A stretch of DNA of 64,000 bases. Origin: REEB76 sp963774895 (GTDB lineage: Bacteria > Pseudomonadota > Gammaproteobacteria > Natronospirales > REEB76). The DNA is taken from the NCBI GenBank assembly GCA_963774895.1, contig CAVZGN010000002.1:1-64000 (forward strand). Reading direction: 5' to 3'. Below the pieces are notes generated by a model. That model was not told where the DNA came from, made no database searches, and worked only from the letters and a program-made list of their open reading frames with translations. Below, one piece after another: positions 55,382 to 63,810 of this stretch; the stretch's first letter is position 1; every line of letters begins with the position of its first letter. The position numbers were made by a program, and so were the translations under genes.

Positions 55382-56281
55382 TCAGCGCATGCGTTTCAGG
55401 ATGCCGTCTAGTTCATCGAGGCTGGAATAATGGATGATGAGCCGGCCCTTTCCACCGCTTGCTGTTTCCACATTGACCTTGGCGCCTAGCTTCTGGGTGA
55501 GTTCGGTCTCCAACTGGCGGATATTGGGATCCACCCGCCTCGCCCCCCGGGTGGGGCCAACGTTATCCTTGAGCAGGCGACGCACCAGGCTTTCGGTTTC
55601 ACGCACCGACAGGTGCCTGACCACCACGCGCCGGGCGGCATCGGTCTGGGCGACGCCTTTAAGCGCCAGCAGCGCGCGTGCATGTCCCATCTCCAGATCA
55701 CCACGCTCCACGTGGGCCTTGACCGCATCGGTGAGCTCCAGCAGGCGCAGTAGATTGCTGACCGCGGCACGTGAACGGCCCACGGCTTCCGAGGCTTGCT
55801 GATGGGTCATGTCGAATTCGCTGATGAGCCGTTGCAGGGCCTGGGCTTCTTCCAGAGGATTGAGGTTTTCGCGCTGGATGTTCTCGATGAGCGCCATGGC
55901 GATGGCGGTGCGGTCCGGAACATCGCGCACCACTGCGGGAATCTGGTGCAGGCCGGCCATCTGCGCAGCCCGCCAGCGACGTTCGCCGGCGATAATTTCA
56001 TAGCGGCGCGGACCAGGAACCGCAATACCATCCGTGTGTGCATTGGCAGGCCGTACCACGATCGGTTGCACCAGCCCTTGGGCTTTGATGGAGTCTGCCA
56101 GATCCTGCAGGCCATCCGGATGCATGTGCATGCGTGGCTGAAACTTGCCCGGCTGGATCAAATCTACCGGAATATCACGCATCTCTTCGGAGCCGACTGT
56201 AGGGTCCAGTGCAGGCAGGGCACCGCCCAGCAATGCATCCAATCCACGGCCCAGGCCCTTGCGTTTCGCCGCCACTGTCAC
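55382..56281 (-). CDS. parB: Chromosome partitioning protein ParB
   Basis: A 299-residue CTP-dependent DNA clamp that loads at parS sites near the origin. The CTP-binding motif ERRWRAAQMAG is present (GERRWRA, about residues 95-105). The helix-turn-helix lies in MTHQQASEAVGRSRAAVSNLLRLLEL at about 155-180, and a C-terminal dimerisation domain follows. The start is GTG 56281, overlapping the parA stop as GTGA. Confidence 0.96.
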   Translation of the reverse strand: MTVAAKRKGLGRGLDALLGGALPALDPTVGSEEMRDIPVDLIQPGKFQPRMHMHPDGLQDLADSIKAQGLVQPIVVRPANAHTDGIAVPGPRRYEIIAGERRWRAAQMAGLHQIPAVVRDVPDRTAIAMALIENIQRENLNPLEEAQALQRLISEFDMTHQQASEAVGRSRAAVSNLLRLLELTDAVKAHVERGDLEMGHARALLALKGVAQTDAARRVVVRHLSVRETESLVRRLLKDNVGPTRGARRVDPNIRQLETELTQKLGAKVNVETASGGKGRLIIHYSSLDELDGILKRMR

Positions 56282-57096
56282 GCCTCCCTCGAAGAGCCGG
56301 AGATTGTAGCAGCAACACCGGAAACCGCGCTCTGCTGTTTTTCCCTGCGCAGCATCTCGCCGGCCAGCGCCAGATAGGCGAGTGCGCCACGCGAAGTGCC
56401 GTCGTGCTTCAAGGCCGGCAGGCCGAAACTAGGCGCTTCCGCCAGACGCACGTTGCGCGGGATGATGGTGTTGTAGACCTGTTTACCGAAATGCAGGATG
56501 AGCTGCGAGGACACTTCGTTGGCCAGGTTATTGCGTGGATCGAACATGGTGCGCAGCAAACCCTCGATCTGCAAATGTGGGTTCACGTGCTTCAGCCGCT
56601 CGATGGTGGCCATCAGGGCCGACAGGCCTTCCAGGGCGTAATACTCGCACTGCATGGGAATCAGCACGCCATCGGCGGCCACCAGCGCATTGACAGTGAG
56701 CAGATTGAGCGACGGCGGGCAATCGATCAGGATGTAATCGAAACCGGCGCGGACCTCTACGAGCGCTTCCCGCAAACGGCTTTCGCGGCGTTCCATGTTG
56801 ATCAATCCCACTTCTGCGGCTGTCAGGTCGCTGTTGGCAGGCAGCAGCTTGAAGCCGGCCGCATCCAGGCTGATAAGCGCACTGCGGATAGGGGTCTCGC
56901 CCATGATCACTTCATAGGCTCCATGGGTGAGCGTGTGCTTGTCGATGCCGCAGCCCATGGTGGCATTGCCCTGGGGATCCACGTCCACCAGTAACACACG
57001 GCGCTTGGTGGCGGCCAGTGAAGCCGCTAGGTTTACAGCGGTGGTGGTCTTGCCGACACCGCCTTTCTGGTTGGTAATGGCAATGATGCGGCTCAT
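56278..57096 (-). CDS. parA: Chromosome partitioning ATPase ParA (Soj)
   Basis: A 272-residue Walker-type ATPase acting with ParB in origin segregation. Deviant Walker A motif NQKGGVGKTTTAVNLA at about 9-24, Walker A' VDVDPQGNATMG and Walker B region YILIDCPPSLNLLTVNAL are intact. Coupled to parB. A repeat-filled gap of about 190 bp separates its start from rsmG. Confidence 0.97.
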   Translation of the reverse strand: MSRIIAITNQKGGVGKTTTAVNLAASLAATKRRVLLVDVDPQGNATMGCGIDKHTLTHGAYEVIMGETPIRSALISLDAAGFKLLPANSDLTAAEVGLINMERRESRLREALVEVRAGFDYILIDCPPSLNLLTVNALVAADGVLIPMQCEYYALEGLSALMATIERLKHVNPHLQIEGLLRTMFDPRNNLANEVSSQLILHFGKQVYNTIIPRNVRLAEAPSFGLPALKHDGTSRGALAYLALAGEMLRREKQQSAVSGVAATISGSSREA

Positions 57097-57104
57097 GTAA
57101 TCCC

Positions 57105-57184
57105 TGTAGGAGCGCTGTTATACAGCGCGATAAGAATAAGCTACCAAATAATAGTCGCGGCGAGGGCAGATTAATGCTCCTGCA
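57105..57184. repeat. Inverted pair of REP elements upstream of parA
   Basis: A direct element TGTAGGAGCGCTGT-TAT-ACAGCGCGATAAG (57105-57134, perfect 7-bp stem GCGCTGT/ACAGCGC) is followed by a reverse-oriented element TCGCG...GCTCCTGCA (57155-57184). The latter closely matches the reverse element at 49898-49927. The arrangement is like a BIME in enterobacteria. Confidence 0.75.
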
Positions 57185-57200
57185 TTGCTGCATTTCCGCC

Positions 57201-57280
57201 TTTCAAGCCGCACTTCCTGCGCGGCTTGAAAGTCCAGGACTGCCATCCCTGGCAGGTCGCTCATCAGATTGTGATGAGCC
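57201..57280 (-). repeat. Three-hairpin repeat element A, copy 2
   Basis: Read on the minus strand it carries GCTCATCA/TGATGAGC, CTGCCA/TGGCAG and TTTCAAGCCGC/GCGGCTTGAAA in the same order as copy 1 at 46429-46509. The core GATGGCAGTCCTGGACTTTCA differs from copy 1 by one base, and stem positions differ in paired fashion. It immediately follows the reverse REP element. Confidence 0.78.
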
Positions 57281-57288
57281 CATGGCGG

Positions 57289-57930
57289 TCATCGCCGCTC
57301 ATACAATTTAGTAATTTCCACCACACAGCGTTGCGCCTTCAGTCCCGGCACCCTGAGTGGATGCACTCTGGCATGGTATGCAGCCGGCAAGGCCTGCAAT
57401 TCACCTGCCGGAGGCTGGCCTTTCATGGCCAGAAAAACCGCCTGCGGCGCGCCAAGATGACCGGCCAGCCGCATGAAATCAAGCAGGGATGCGAATGCGC
57501 GGCTGATCACGGTAGCAAACAGCTCCGCGGGACGATAGTCCTCGGCCCGCGACTGCACCACTTCCACATTCCGCAGGCCCAGCGTAGCGACGGCATGAGT
57601 CACGAAGCGGGTTTTCTTGGCTTGGCTGTCCAGCAGCACAAACCGCCGCTCCGGACAGGCCAGTGCCAGCGGGATGCCGGGCAGGCCCGCGCCGCAGCCC
57701 ACATCCACGATGCGTTGGCCTTGCAGAAACGGCAGCACACTCAGGCTGTCCAGCAGATGCTTGCTCAGCATGTCCGTGGGGGCGCGTATGGCGGTGAGAT
57801 TATAGGTTGCGTTCCATTTGGCCAGCAGTGCGATGAATTCCAGCAGCGACTGTCCCGCTGCGGACGGCAGCTCCACATGCAGTTGTGCGCAGCCGCGCGC
57901 CAGCTGCGCCTGGAGGTCGGCGGATTTCAT
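57289..57930 (-). CDS. rsmG: 16S rRNA m7G527 methyltransferase
   Basis: A 213-residue Rossmann-fold methyltransferase. SAM-binding motif I is IVDVGCGAGLPGIPLAL at about 90-106, motif II VLLDSQAKKTRF, and the conserved VISRAFASLLDFMRL region follows. It normally lies in mnmG-rsmG-parA-parB order; here the upstream neighbour is a GspE-like ATPase instead. Confidence 0.95.
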   Translation of the reverse strand: MKSADLQAQLARGCAQLHVELPSAAGQSLLEFIALLAKWNATYNLTAIRAPTDMLSKHLLDSLSVLPFLQGQRIVDVGCGAGLPGIPLALACPERRFVLLDSQAKKTRFVTHAVATLGLRNVEVVQSRAEDYRPAELFATVISRAFASLLDFMRLAGHLGAPQAVFLAMKGQPPAGELQALPAAYHARVHPLRVPGLKAQRCVVEITKLYERR

Positions 57931-57948
57931 GCGCCACGCATCAGACGA

Positions 57949-59745
57949 TTAATAATGAGTGGTAGGCGGCGGCACCACGCGCAGCACTTCTTCCACCGTG
58001 GTCACGCCTTCGGCCACCTTCTGCGCGCCGCGCAAACGCAACGGTTTCATGCCGGTTCGTATGGCTTCCTGACGCAGCGCATCCATGTCGAAATCGGCGG
58101 TGATGAGTCGCTTGATGGCGGGCGTAAACCCCAGCATTTCGTACAGCCCGACGCGCCCCTTGTAGCCTGTGTTGCGGCACTCCAGGCAGCCGATGGCGTT
58201 GTATATGCGCTTGGGGTTGTGCGCTTTCCAGGGCGCCACCAGGCTGTCCCATTCCTCGTCGCTGAGCTGCGTCTCTTTCTTGCAATGCTGACACAGGGTG
58301 CGTACCAGCCGCTGGGCGATGACCGCCAACATGGTGGACTGCAGCAGGAATGGCGGCACCCCCAGATCCAGCAGGCGGCTGATGGAAGTCGGCGCATCGT
58401 TGGTATGCAGGGTGGATAACACCAGATGGCCGGTGAGCGAGGCTTGCACCGCCATTTCGGCGGTCTCGGCGTCGCGGATCTCACCGATCATGATGATGTC
58501 CGGATCCTGACGCAGCAACGTGCGCACACCGCTGGCGAATGTCAGATCGATGTTGGGCTGGACCTGCATCTGGTTGAGCGCCGGATCCACCATTTCGATG
58601 GGATCTTCCACCGTGCACACGTTCACATCCGGCTTGGCGAGCTGCTTGAGGGTGGTATACAGGGTGGTGGTCTTGCCGGAGCCGGTAGGCCCGGTCACCA
58701 GAATGATGCCGTGGGGATTGTCAATCATTCCCTGCCAGAATTTCTCGTCCTGCTCCGATATGCCGAGCTCGCGGTAACTGCGCAGCAATACCGACGGATC
58801 GAAGATACGCATCACCAGTTTCTCGCCGAACGCGGTCGGCATGCTGGAGATGCGCAGTTCCACTTCTTCGCCACTGGTATTGCGCGTCTTGATGCGTCCG
58901 TCCTGCGGACGGCGTTTCTCGGAGATGTCCATGCGCGCCAGAATCTTGATACGGCTGGTGACCGGTGTCAGCACCGCCACCGGAAACTGATAGACCTGGT
59001 GCAGCACGCCGTCGATACGGAAGCGGATCAGCCCGGCTTCCCGGCGCGGCTCGATATGGATATCGCTGGCGCGCTGGTCGAAGGCGTATTGCAGCAGCCA
59101 GTCCACGATGCTGACCACGTGCTGGTCGTTGACGTCGAGTTTGCCGGCGCGGCTTAGTTCTATGAGTTGTTCGAAATTCTGGATGCCGGTGGCGGCGCTG
59201 CCTACATTCTGGCTCTCGGCGCCGAGCACTGAACGTGAGATGGAATAGAACTCCACCAGATAGCGCGAAATATCATCCGGGTTGGACAGCACGCGCCGGA
59301 TCTTCTTCTGCTGGATCTGGTTGATCTCGCGCTCCCACTCACGCTCATAGGGCTCGGCGGTGGCCACCACGATTTCATCCCCAGTGACCTCCACCGGCAG
59401 CACCTTGAAGCGCGAGGCATAACCCTGGGAAATAACCCCGGTGATGCGGCGCATGTCGAGTTTCAGGGGATCGATGCGGAAATATGGGAGTTTGACCTTC
59501 TCGGCCAGCCACACGGTCAGGCTCTCGACCGTGAGCGGCGTACTCGGTTGGCGCGCATCCGGCCAGCCGCGTTTGCCGATCACCGACAGGGGATGCTGAT
59601 CGTCGTATGAACCGCGTTGCGCGAGCCCGCGCAACAGCGCCACGCGCTCAGCGCTGAGCATGCCGTCGGCTTCCAGCCAGGCGAGCACCTCCAGCAGCGG
59701 CAGCTTGCGGTCGGGTTGGTTTTTAAGCGGGCGCGGACTGGACAT
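57949..59745 (-). CDS. GspE/PilB-type secretion ATPase, orphan
   Basis: A 598-residue hexameric ATPase of the type II secretion/type IV pilus family. N-terminal MshEN-like domains (about 1-170), Walker A GPTGSGKTTTLYTTLKQL at about 349-366, Asp box and Walker B (DPDIIMIGEIRDAETAEMAVQAS), His box (STLHTNDAPT), and a zinc tetracysteine (CQHC ... CLEC) near 480-530. No other secretion or pilus gene is in the window. It is 18 bases before rsmG, so they are probably cotranscribed. Confidence 0.9.
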   Translation of the reverse strand: MSSPRPLKNQPDRKLPLLEVLAWLEADGMLSAERVALLRGLAQRGSYDDQHPLSVIGKRGWPDARQPSTPLTVESLTVWLAEKVKLPYFRIDPLKLDMRRITGVISQGYASRFKVLPVEVTGDEIVVATAEPYEREWEREINQIQQKKIRRVLSNPDDISRYLVEFYSISRSVLGAESQNVGSAATGIQNFEQLIELSRAGKLDVNDQHVVSIVDWLLQYAFDQRASDIHIEPRREAGLIRFRIDGVLHQVYQFPVAVLTPVTSRIKILARMDISEKRRPQDGRIKTRNTSGEEVELRISSMPTAFGEKLVMRIFDPSVLLRSYRELGISEQDEKFWQGMIDNPHGIILVTGPTGSGKTTTLYTTLKQLAKPDVNVCTVEDPIEMVDPALNQMQVQPNIDLTFASGVRTLLRQDPDIIMIGEIRDAETAEMAVQASLTGHLVLSTLHTNDAPTSISRLLDLGVPPFLLQSTMLAVIAQRLVRTLCQHCKKETQLSDEEWDSLVAPWKAHNPKRIYNAIGCLECRNTGYKGRVGLYEMLGFTPAIKRLITADFDMDALRQEAIRTGMKPLRLRGAQKVAEGVTTVEEVLRVVPPPTTHY

Positions 59746-59794
59746 GACTCCAGTGTAGTCAAAAGCCGCGGGGCCTGCACGGCAGCCTGCACTC

Positions 59795-61423
59795 TCAGGG
59801 CTTGGCCAGCAGATGCTGCGGATCTTCGAGCTTCAGGCTGCTGATTCTGCCAGTCTTGAACTGCACCACGGCGATGCGGTTATGGTCGGTATCGGCTACA
59901 TATAGATAGTCACCAGTTGCGCTCAGTCCGCCGGGCTCGTCGAACTCATTGTTGGTGCCGGCAAACGTAGTCACGCGCCGGGTCTTGGGGTCCAGGACTT
60001 TGATCTTGCTGTTGTAGGTGTCGGCTATATACAGCTGACTGGTATGCCAGGTGATGCCGAGATCGTGTTGCAGGCGCACCGCATCGCCGACACCGTCCAG
60101 GTCGCCGAAGTCGAACAATCCGGTGCCCACCAGTGTGCGTACCTGGGCATCCGGACCGAAACCGACTTGGCGTACGGCGCTGGCTTCCGGATCGGCCACG
60201 TACAGATACTTGCCATCGGTGGTGAGTCCACTGGATTGCGCGAAGCTGGCTTGCATCAGAGGACCGTTATCGATGCCTTCCTGACCGCTGCCCGCAAACA
60301 GACTGACGGTGTTCGACACCGGGTCGTAGCGCCACAACTGATGCTGGCCGGCCATGGCGATGTACAGCAGCCCATCATGGAACAACACCGCCCAGGGCGT
60401 ATTCAGTTCCGCGGTGCGTGCCGGCATTGAGGTATCGGTCATGTAGATGCGTGTGCCGTCACCGGCCACGGTGCTGACCGTGTGGTTGGCAATATCGATT
60501 TTGCGGATGGCATTATTGTCGGTGTCCGCTACGTACAGGGTATCAGGGCCCGCCAATGTTATGCCCTGGGGGTAATGGAACTGCGCATGCGTATAGTCAC
60601 CATTCCGCAGTCCGGGTTTGCCGTCACCGATCACTGCCAGCACTTTACCGTTGAGCGTGGTCACCACGATACGGTTGTGGTTGGAATCGGCGATGAACAG
60701 CCGGTCATGGTCCGCGTCCGCCAGCACTTTTCCGGGATACAGTAACGCGGTCTTGGGCATCTCCACATGGATACCGCTGAACCACAGGGGTTTGGGATCG
60801 ATCAGACCCTTGGCGCTAAATTCCTTGATCAGCGAGCCGATGACTTTGTTCAGTAGATCATATTGTCCTTCGCCGGACACCTGGCCGACGACATTGCCGG
60901 CGGGATCGATGACCGTGAGCGTGGGCCAGCCTTCGGCGCCGTACGCATTCCAGATCTGCATGTCCTTGTCATTCACCACCGGATGATCGATGCCGTAGCG
61001 CAGCACCACCGCTTCGATATGCGCAGTTTTGCGCTCGGTGGCGAACTTGGCGGAGTGCACACCGATGATTACCAGCTTATTGCCGTAATTCTTTTGCAGT
61101 CGCTCCAGATCGGGGATGATGTGGAAACAGTTGATGCAGCCGTAGGTCCAGAAATCCAGCAGCACTACTTTGCCGCGTAGTTCTTTGATGGTTACCGGCC
61201 CGCCGCCAGTGTTGATCCAGTCGAGTCCCGGCGGAAACGGCGGCGCCGGCTGCTTGCCGGCCAGCGACGGCATATTCTCTGCTACCGCCAGTGGCAGCGT
61301 ACCGAGTCCGGTGACCCAACGCAGTCCGGTGACCATGACGGCCGCGAGCACCACCAACATTAGGCCCAGCCCGATTCCACGCATGATTTTCACTCTGGTG
61401 TTCCCGGTTGAAGGATTACGCAT
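59795..61423 (-). CDS. Thioredoxin-like protein with NHL repeats (NHLRC2 type)
   Basis: A 542-residue protein with an N-terminal membrane anchor/signal (about 14-38). The TlpA-like thioredoxin domain has CxxC as YGCINCF, and the C-terminal half is NHL-type beta-propeller repeats (units such as LYVADTDNNAIRKIDIANHTVSTVAG). The architecture matches the NHLRC2 family, whose function in bacteria is undefined; a periplasmic redox or scaffold role is inferred. ATG 61384 is an alternative start with a slightly better upstream region. Confidence 0.87.
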   Translation of the reverse strand: MRNPSTGNTRVKIMRGIGLGLMLVVLAAVMVTGLRWVTGLGTLPLAVAENMPSLAGKQPAPPFPPGLDWINTGGGPVTIKELRGKVVLLDFWTYGCINCFHIIPDLERLQKNYGNKLVIIGVHSAKFATERKTAHIEAVVLRYGIDHPVVNDKDMQIWNAYGAEGWPTLTVIDPAGNVVGQVSGEGQYDLLNKVIGSLIKEFSAKGLIDPKPLWFSGIHVEMPKTALLYPGKVLADADHDRLFIADSNHNRIVVTTLNGKVLAVIGDGKPGLRNGDYTHAQFHYPQGITLAGPDTLYVADTDNNAIRKIDIANHTVSTVAGDGTRIYMTDTSMPARTAELNTPWAVLFHDGLLYIAMAGQHQLWRYDPVSNTVSLFAGSGQEGIDNGPLMQASFAQSSGLTTDGKYLYVADPEASAVRQVGFGPDAQVRTLVGTGLFDFGDLDGVGDAVRLQHDLGITWHTSQLYIADTYNSKIKVLDPKTRRVTTFAGTNNEFDEPGGLSATGDYLYVADTDHNRIAVVQFKTGRISSLKLEDPQHLLAKP

Positions 61424-61477
61424 AGCATCTAGACACGCGCCATGCGGGTTTTATTTCGCGTTTCGCCAGAAAAGATT

Positions 61478-62488
61478 TCAAACAGCAGGAGGAATCAGCA
61501 CCGCCGCACCGTTCAGCCGACCGGCTCGCACTGCGGCCAAAGCCTTGTTAGCCTCGGTCAGTGGATAGGTTGTGACCGAAGTATGCACCGGCCAGCGTGC
61601 CAGTGCTGACATGAACTCGGCGCCATCGGCGCGCGTCAGGTTGGCCACCGAGCGCAACACCCGTTCACCCCAGAGGATCGCGTAGGGAAATGCCGGAATG
61701 TCGCTCATGTGTATGCCGGCGCACACCACCGAGCCGCCCTTGGCCACCGCTCGCAGTGCCGTGGGTACCAGTGCTCCCACCGGCGCAAAGATGAGTGCTG
61801 CATCCAGAAGTTCTGGAGGCTTTTCATCGGAGTCTCCGGCCCAGTGCACTCCCAATTCCCTTGCGAAATCCTGGGCGGCGGTATCTCCGGGGCGAGTGAA
61901 GGCATACACGCGCCGGCCCTGCGCTACGCAGATCTGCGCCAGCACATGGGCTGCCGCGCCGAAACCGTAGAGACCGATGGATGCGGCCTCACCCGCCAGC
62001 CGCAGGGCCCGGTAACCGATGAGCCCGGCACACAGCAACGGCGCGGCATGGTCATCGGCGTAATTCTGCGGCAGACGCAGACAGTAGCGATTATCGGCAA
62101 CCACATATTCGGCATAACCACCATCGCGGTCGTAACCGGTAAACTTCGCCTGATCGCACAGGTTCTCGCGACCACTGCGGCAATAGCCACACTGGCCGCA
62201 ACTGCCGGCCAGCCAGGGTACGCCCAGGCGCTCGCCCGGTTTGAAGCCGCTCACACCGGCGCCCACTGCCGCCACGCGGCCGACGATCTCATGGCCAAGG
62301 ATCAACGGCAGTTTGCCCTGTGCGAGCTCACCATCGACGATATGCAAATCCGTGCGGCACACGCCGCAGGCCAGTACTTTCAGCAGCACTTCCCCGCTTC
62401 CCGGTTTCGGCACGGCTAGCCGGCGTTCTACCAACGGCTCTCCGCGCCGCTCCTGTAGCATGGCCGTCATCTCAGCAGGAATATTCAT
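61478..62488 (-). CDS. Zinc-dependent alcohol dehydrogenase
   Basis: A 336-residue medium-chain dehydrogenase. Catalytic zinc ligands Cys44 (CGVCRTDLH), His66 (GHE) and Cys153 (LLCAG). Structural zinc cysteines 97, 100, 103 and 111 (CGQCGYCRSGRENLC). The NAD(P)-binding segment is IGLYGFGAAAHVLAQI, in which a GxGxxG-like pattern is altered to GFGAAA. The substrate is probably a primary alcohol or aldehyde; physiological role unknown. It is followed after 54 bases by the thioredoxin-NHL gene. Confidence 0.91.
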   Translation of the reverse strand: MNIPAEMTAMLQERRGEPLVERRLAVPKPGSGEVLLKVLACGVCRTDLHIVDGELAQGKLPLILGHEIVGRVAAVGAGVSGFKPGERLGVPWLAGSCGQCGYCRSGRENLCDQAKFTGYDRDGGYAEYVVADNRYCLRLPQNYADDHAAPLLCAGLIGYRALRLAGEAASIGLYGFGAAAHVLAQICVAQGRRVYAFTRPGDTAAQDFARELGVHWAGDSDEKPPELLDAALIFAPVGALVPTALRAVAKGGSVVCAGIHMSDIPAFPYAILWGERVLRSVANLTRADGAEFMSALARWPVHTSVTTYPLTEANKALAAVRAGRLNGAAVLIPPAV

Positions 62489-62507
62489 GGATCAGACATC
62501 CGCCTCT

Positions 62508-62828
62508 TCACGGATTCGCGGGTTTGCCGTACAGCCGGCGTAACTCGTCCTTAGCTTTCTCGAGTACTGCACGCCGTTTCCGGTCCAGCTGTTTACCCGC
62601 ACGGTTGATGTAAAAACTCAGCATGGACATGGCCGAACGGAAGGGCGATGACTTGCGCGCCTGGCTGTTCTCCGCCGAACGTCGCAGGGAACCTGCGATC
62701 TTCGCCGGGTCCTTCCAGGAGAACACGCCTTCCTCCAGGACCAGCGCATGGCTGTTGCGCGTGACCATCCCAGACCATTTGCGCGGTTGTGTATTTTGCG
62801 CTGAGCGTCGTTTCATGAGACTGACCAT
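62508..62828 (-). CDS. DUF3175 family protein
   Basis: A 106-residue basic protein (RKWSGMVTRNSHALVLEEGVFSWKDPAKIAGSLRRSAENS ... AMSMLSFYINRAGKQL) that matches the DUF3175 pattern. Function unknown; members are small, lysine/arginine-rich and may bind nucleic acid, as a guess from charge. ATG 62828 and ATG 62816 are both possible; neither has a good ribosome site. It lies 19 bases before the alcohol dehydrogenase start. Confidence 0.78.
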   Translation of the reverse strand: MVSLMKRRSAQNTQPRKWSGMVTRNSHALVLEEGVFSWKDPAKIAGSLRRSAENSQARKSSPFRSAMSMLSFYINRAGKQLDRKRRAVLEKAKDELRRLYGKPANP

Positions 62829-62912
62829 TGATATGCATCAGTTAGACGCAGAATACACTTGACCGGATAACACTGCGTTGATCTGTGTCAGAAAACCGGG
62901 TTTGCCGGCAGA

Positions 62913-63791
62913 TTACCCGTCTTTTTTTGTTAACTGCTTGCGAATCAACTTCAGTTCACGCCGGCGTTCGGCGCTGGTTTTCGGGTAACTCATCTTCAGA
63001 CTATCGAACGTATCCAGGATGATCCGGGATACGATTAGCCGTGCGTTCTCCTTGTCGTCGGCCGGCACTACATACCAAGGGGCGTCCTTGGTGCTGGTCG
63101 CACTCAGGCATTCCTCATAGGCCTGCATGTACTGTTTCCAGAATTTCCGCTCCTGCACATCTGCCAAACTGAATTTCCAGTTTTTTTCCGGTTCATCGAT
63201 ACGGGCCAGGAAACGCTTGCGCTGCTCTTCCTTGGAAAGATGCAGATAGAACTTGATGATGCGGATGCCATTGCTGTGCAGGTGGCGTTCCAGATTATTT
63301 ATCGAACGGTAGCGGTTGCGCCAGATCATCATTTCATCATGCGGCGCGTCCGGGAGTCCTTCGCTCTGGAGTAATTCGGGATGCACCCGCACGATCAGCA
63401 CTTCCTCATAGTAGGACCGGTTGAAGATTCCGATGTGGCCGCGCTCCGGGAGATTGCGGGTGGAACGCCACAGAAAATCGTGCTGCAGTTCGGCGGGACT
63501 GGGATGCTTGAAGCTGTACACCTGGCAACCCTGCGGATTGACCCCGGACATCACGTGCTTGATGGCGCCGTCCTTGCCGGCGGCATCCATGGCCTGGAAT
63601 ATGATCAGGATGGCATGACGGTTGGATGCGTACAATAGCTGCTGTTGTGTACTCAGCTGTGCGACATGCTCTGCCAGTAATTTCTGATACTGATCCTTGG
63701 ACTTATATACAGGTGCAACGAGCGTGTGCCACTTGCGGAGATTGACCTTGTCACCCTCATGTACGCGAAAATCATTCGAATCGATTTTCAT
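62913..63791 (-). CDS. Polyphosphate kinase 2 family protein
   Basis: A 292-residue PPK2-type enzyme that transfers phosphate between polyphosphate and nucleotides. Walker A QAMDAAGKDGAIKHVMSG (Lys73, Asp74) is followed by the conserved GIFNRSYYEEVLIVRVHPE (about 121-139) and the arginine-rich lid near WRNRYRSINNLERHL. ATG 63791 follows GAGGG and starts near the family consensus; the open frame to 63872 overlaps the upstream gene remnant. Class (NMP or NDP phosphorylating) cannot be decided by eye. Confidence 0.91.
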   Translation of the reverse strand: MKIDSNDFRVHEGDKVNLRKWHTLVAPVYKSKDQYQKLLAEHVAQLSTQQQLLYASNRHAILIIFQAMDAAGKDGAIKHVMSGVNPQGCQVYSFKHPSPAELQHDFLWRSTRNLPERGHIGIFNRSYYEEVLIVRVHPELLQSEGLPDAPHDEMMIWRNRYRSINNLERHLHSNGIRIIKFYLHLSKEEQRKRFLARIDEPEKNWKFSLADVQERKFWKQYMQAYEECLSATSTKDAPWYVVPADDKENARLIVSRIILDTFDSLKMSYPKTSAERRRELKLIRKQLTKKDG

Positions 63792-63810
63792 TTTTACCCT
63801 CGCATCGGGA

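Noticed and set aside
55700..55730. CTCCACGTGG resembling a parS core inside parB
   Set aside because: Only the inner CACGTG agrees; outer parS positions (TGTTTC/GAAACA) do not.
57226..58419. 397-codon open frame antisense to rsmG and the GspE-like gene
   Set aside because: Spans two well-supported opposite-strand genes; composition shadow.
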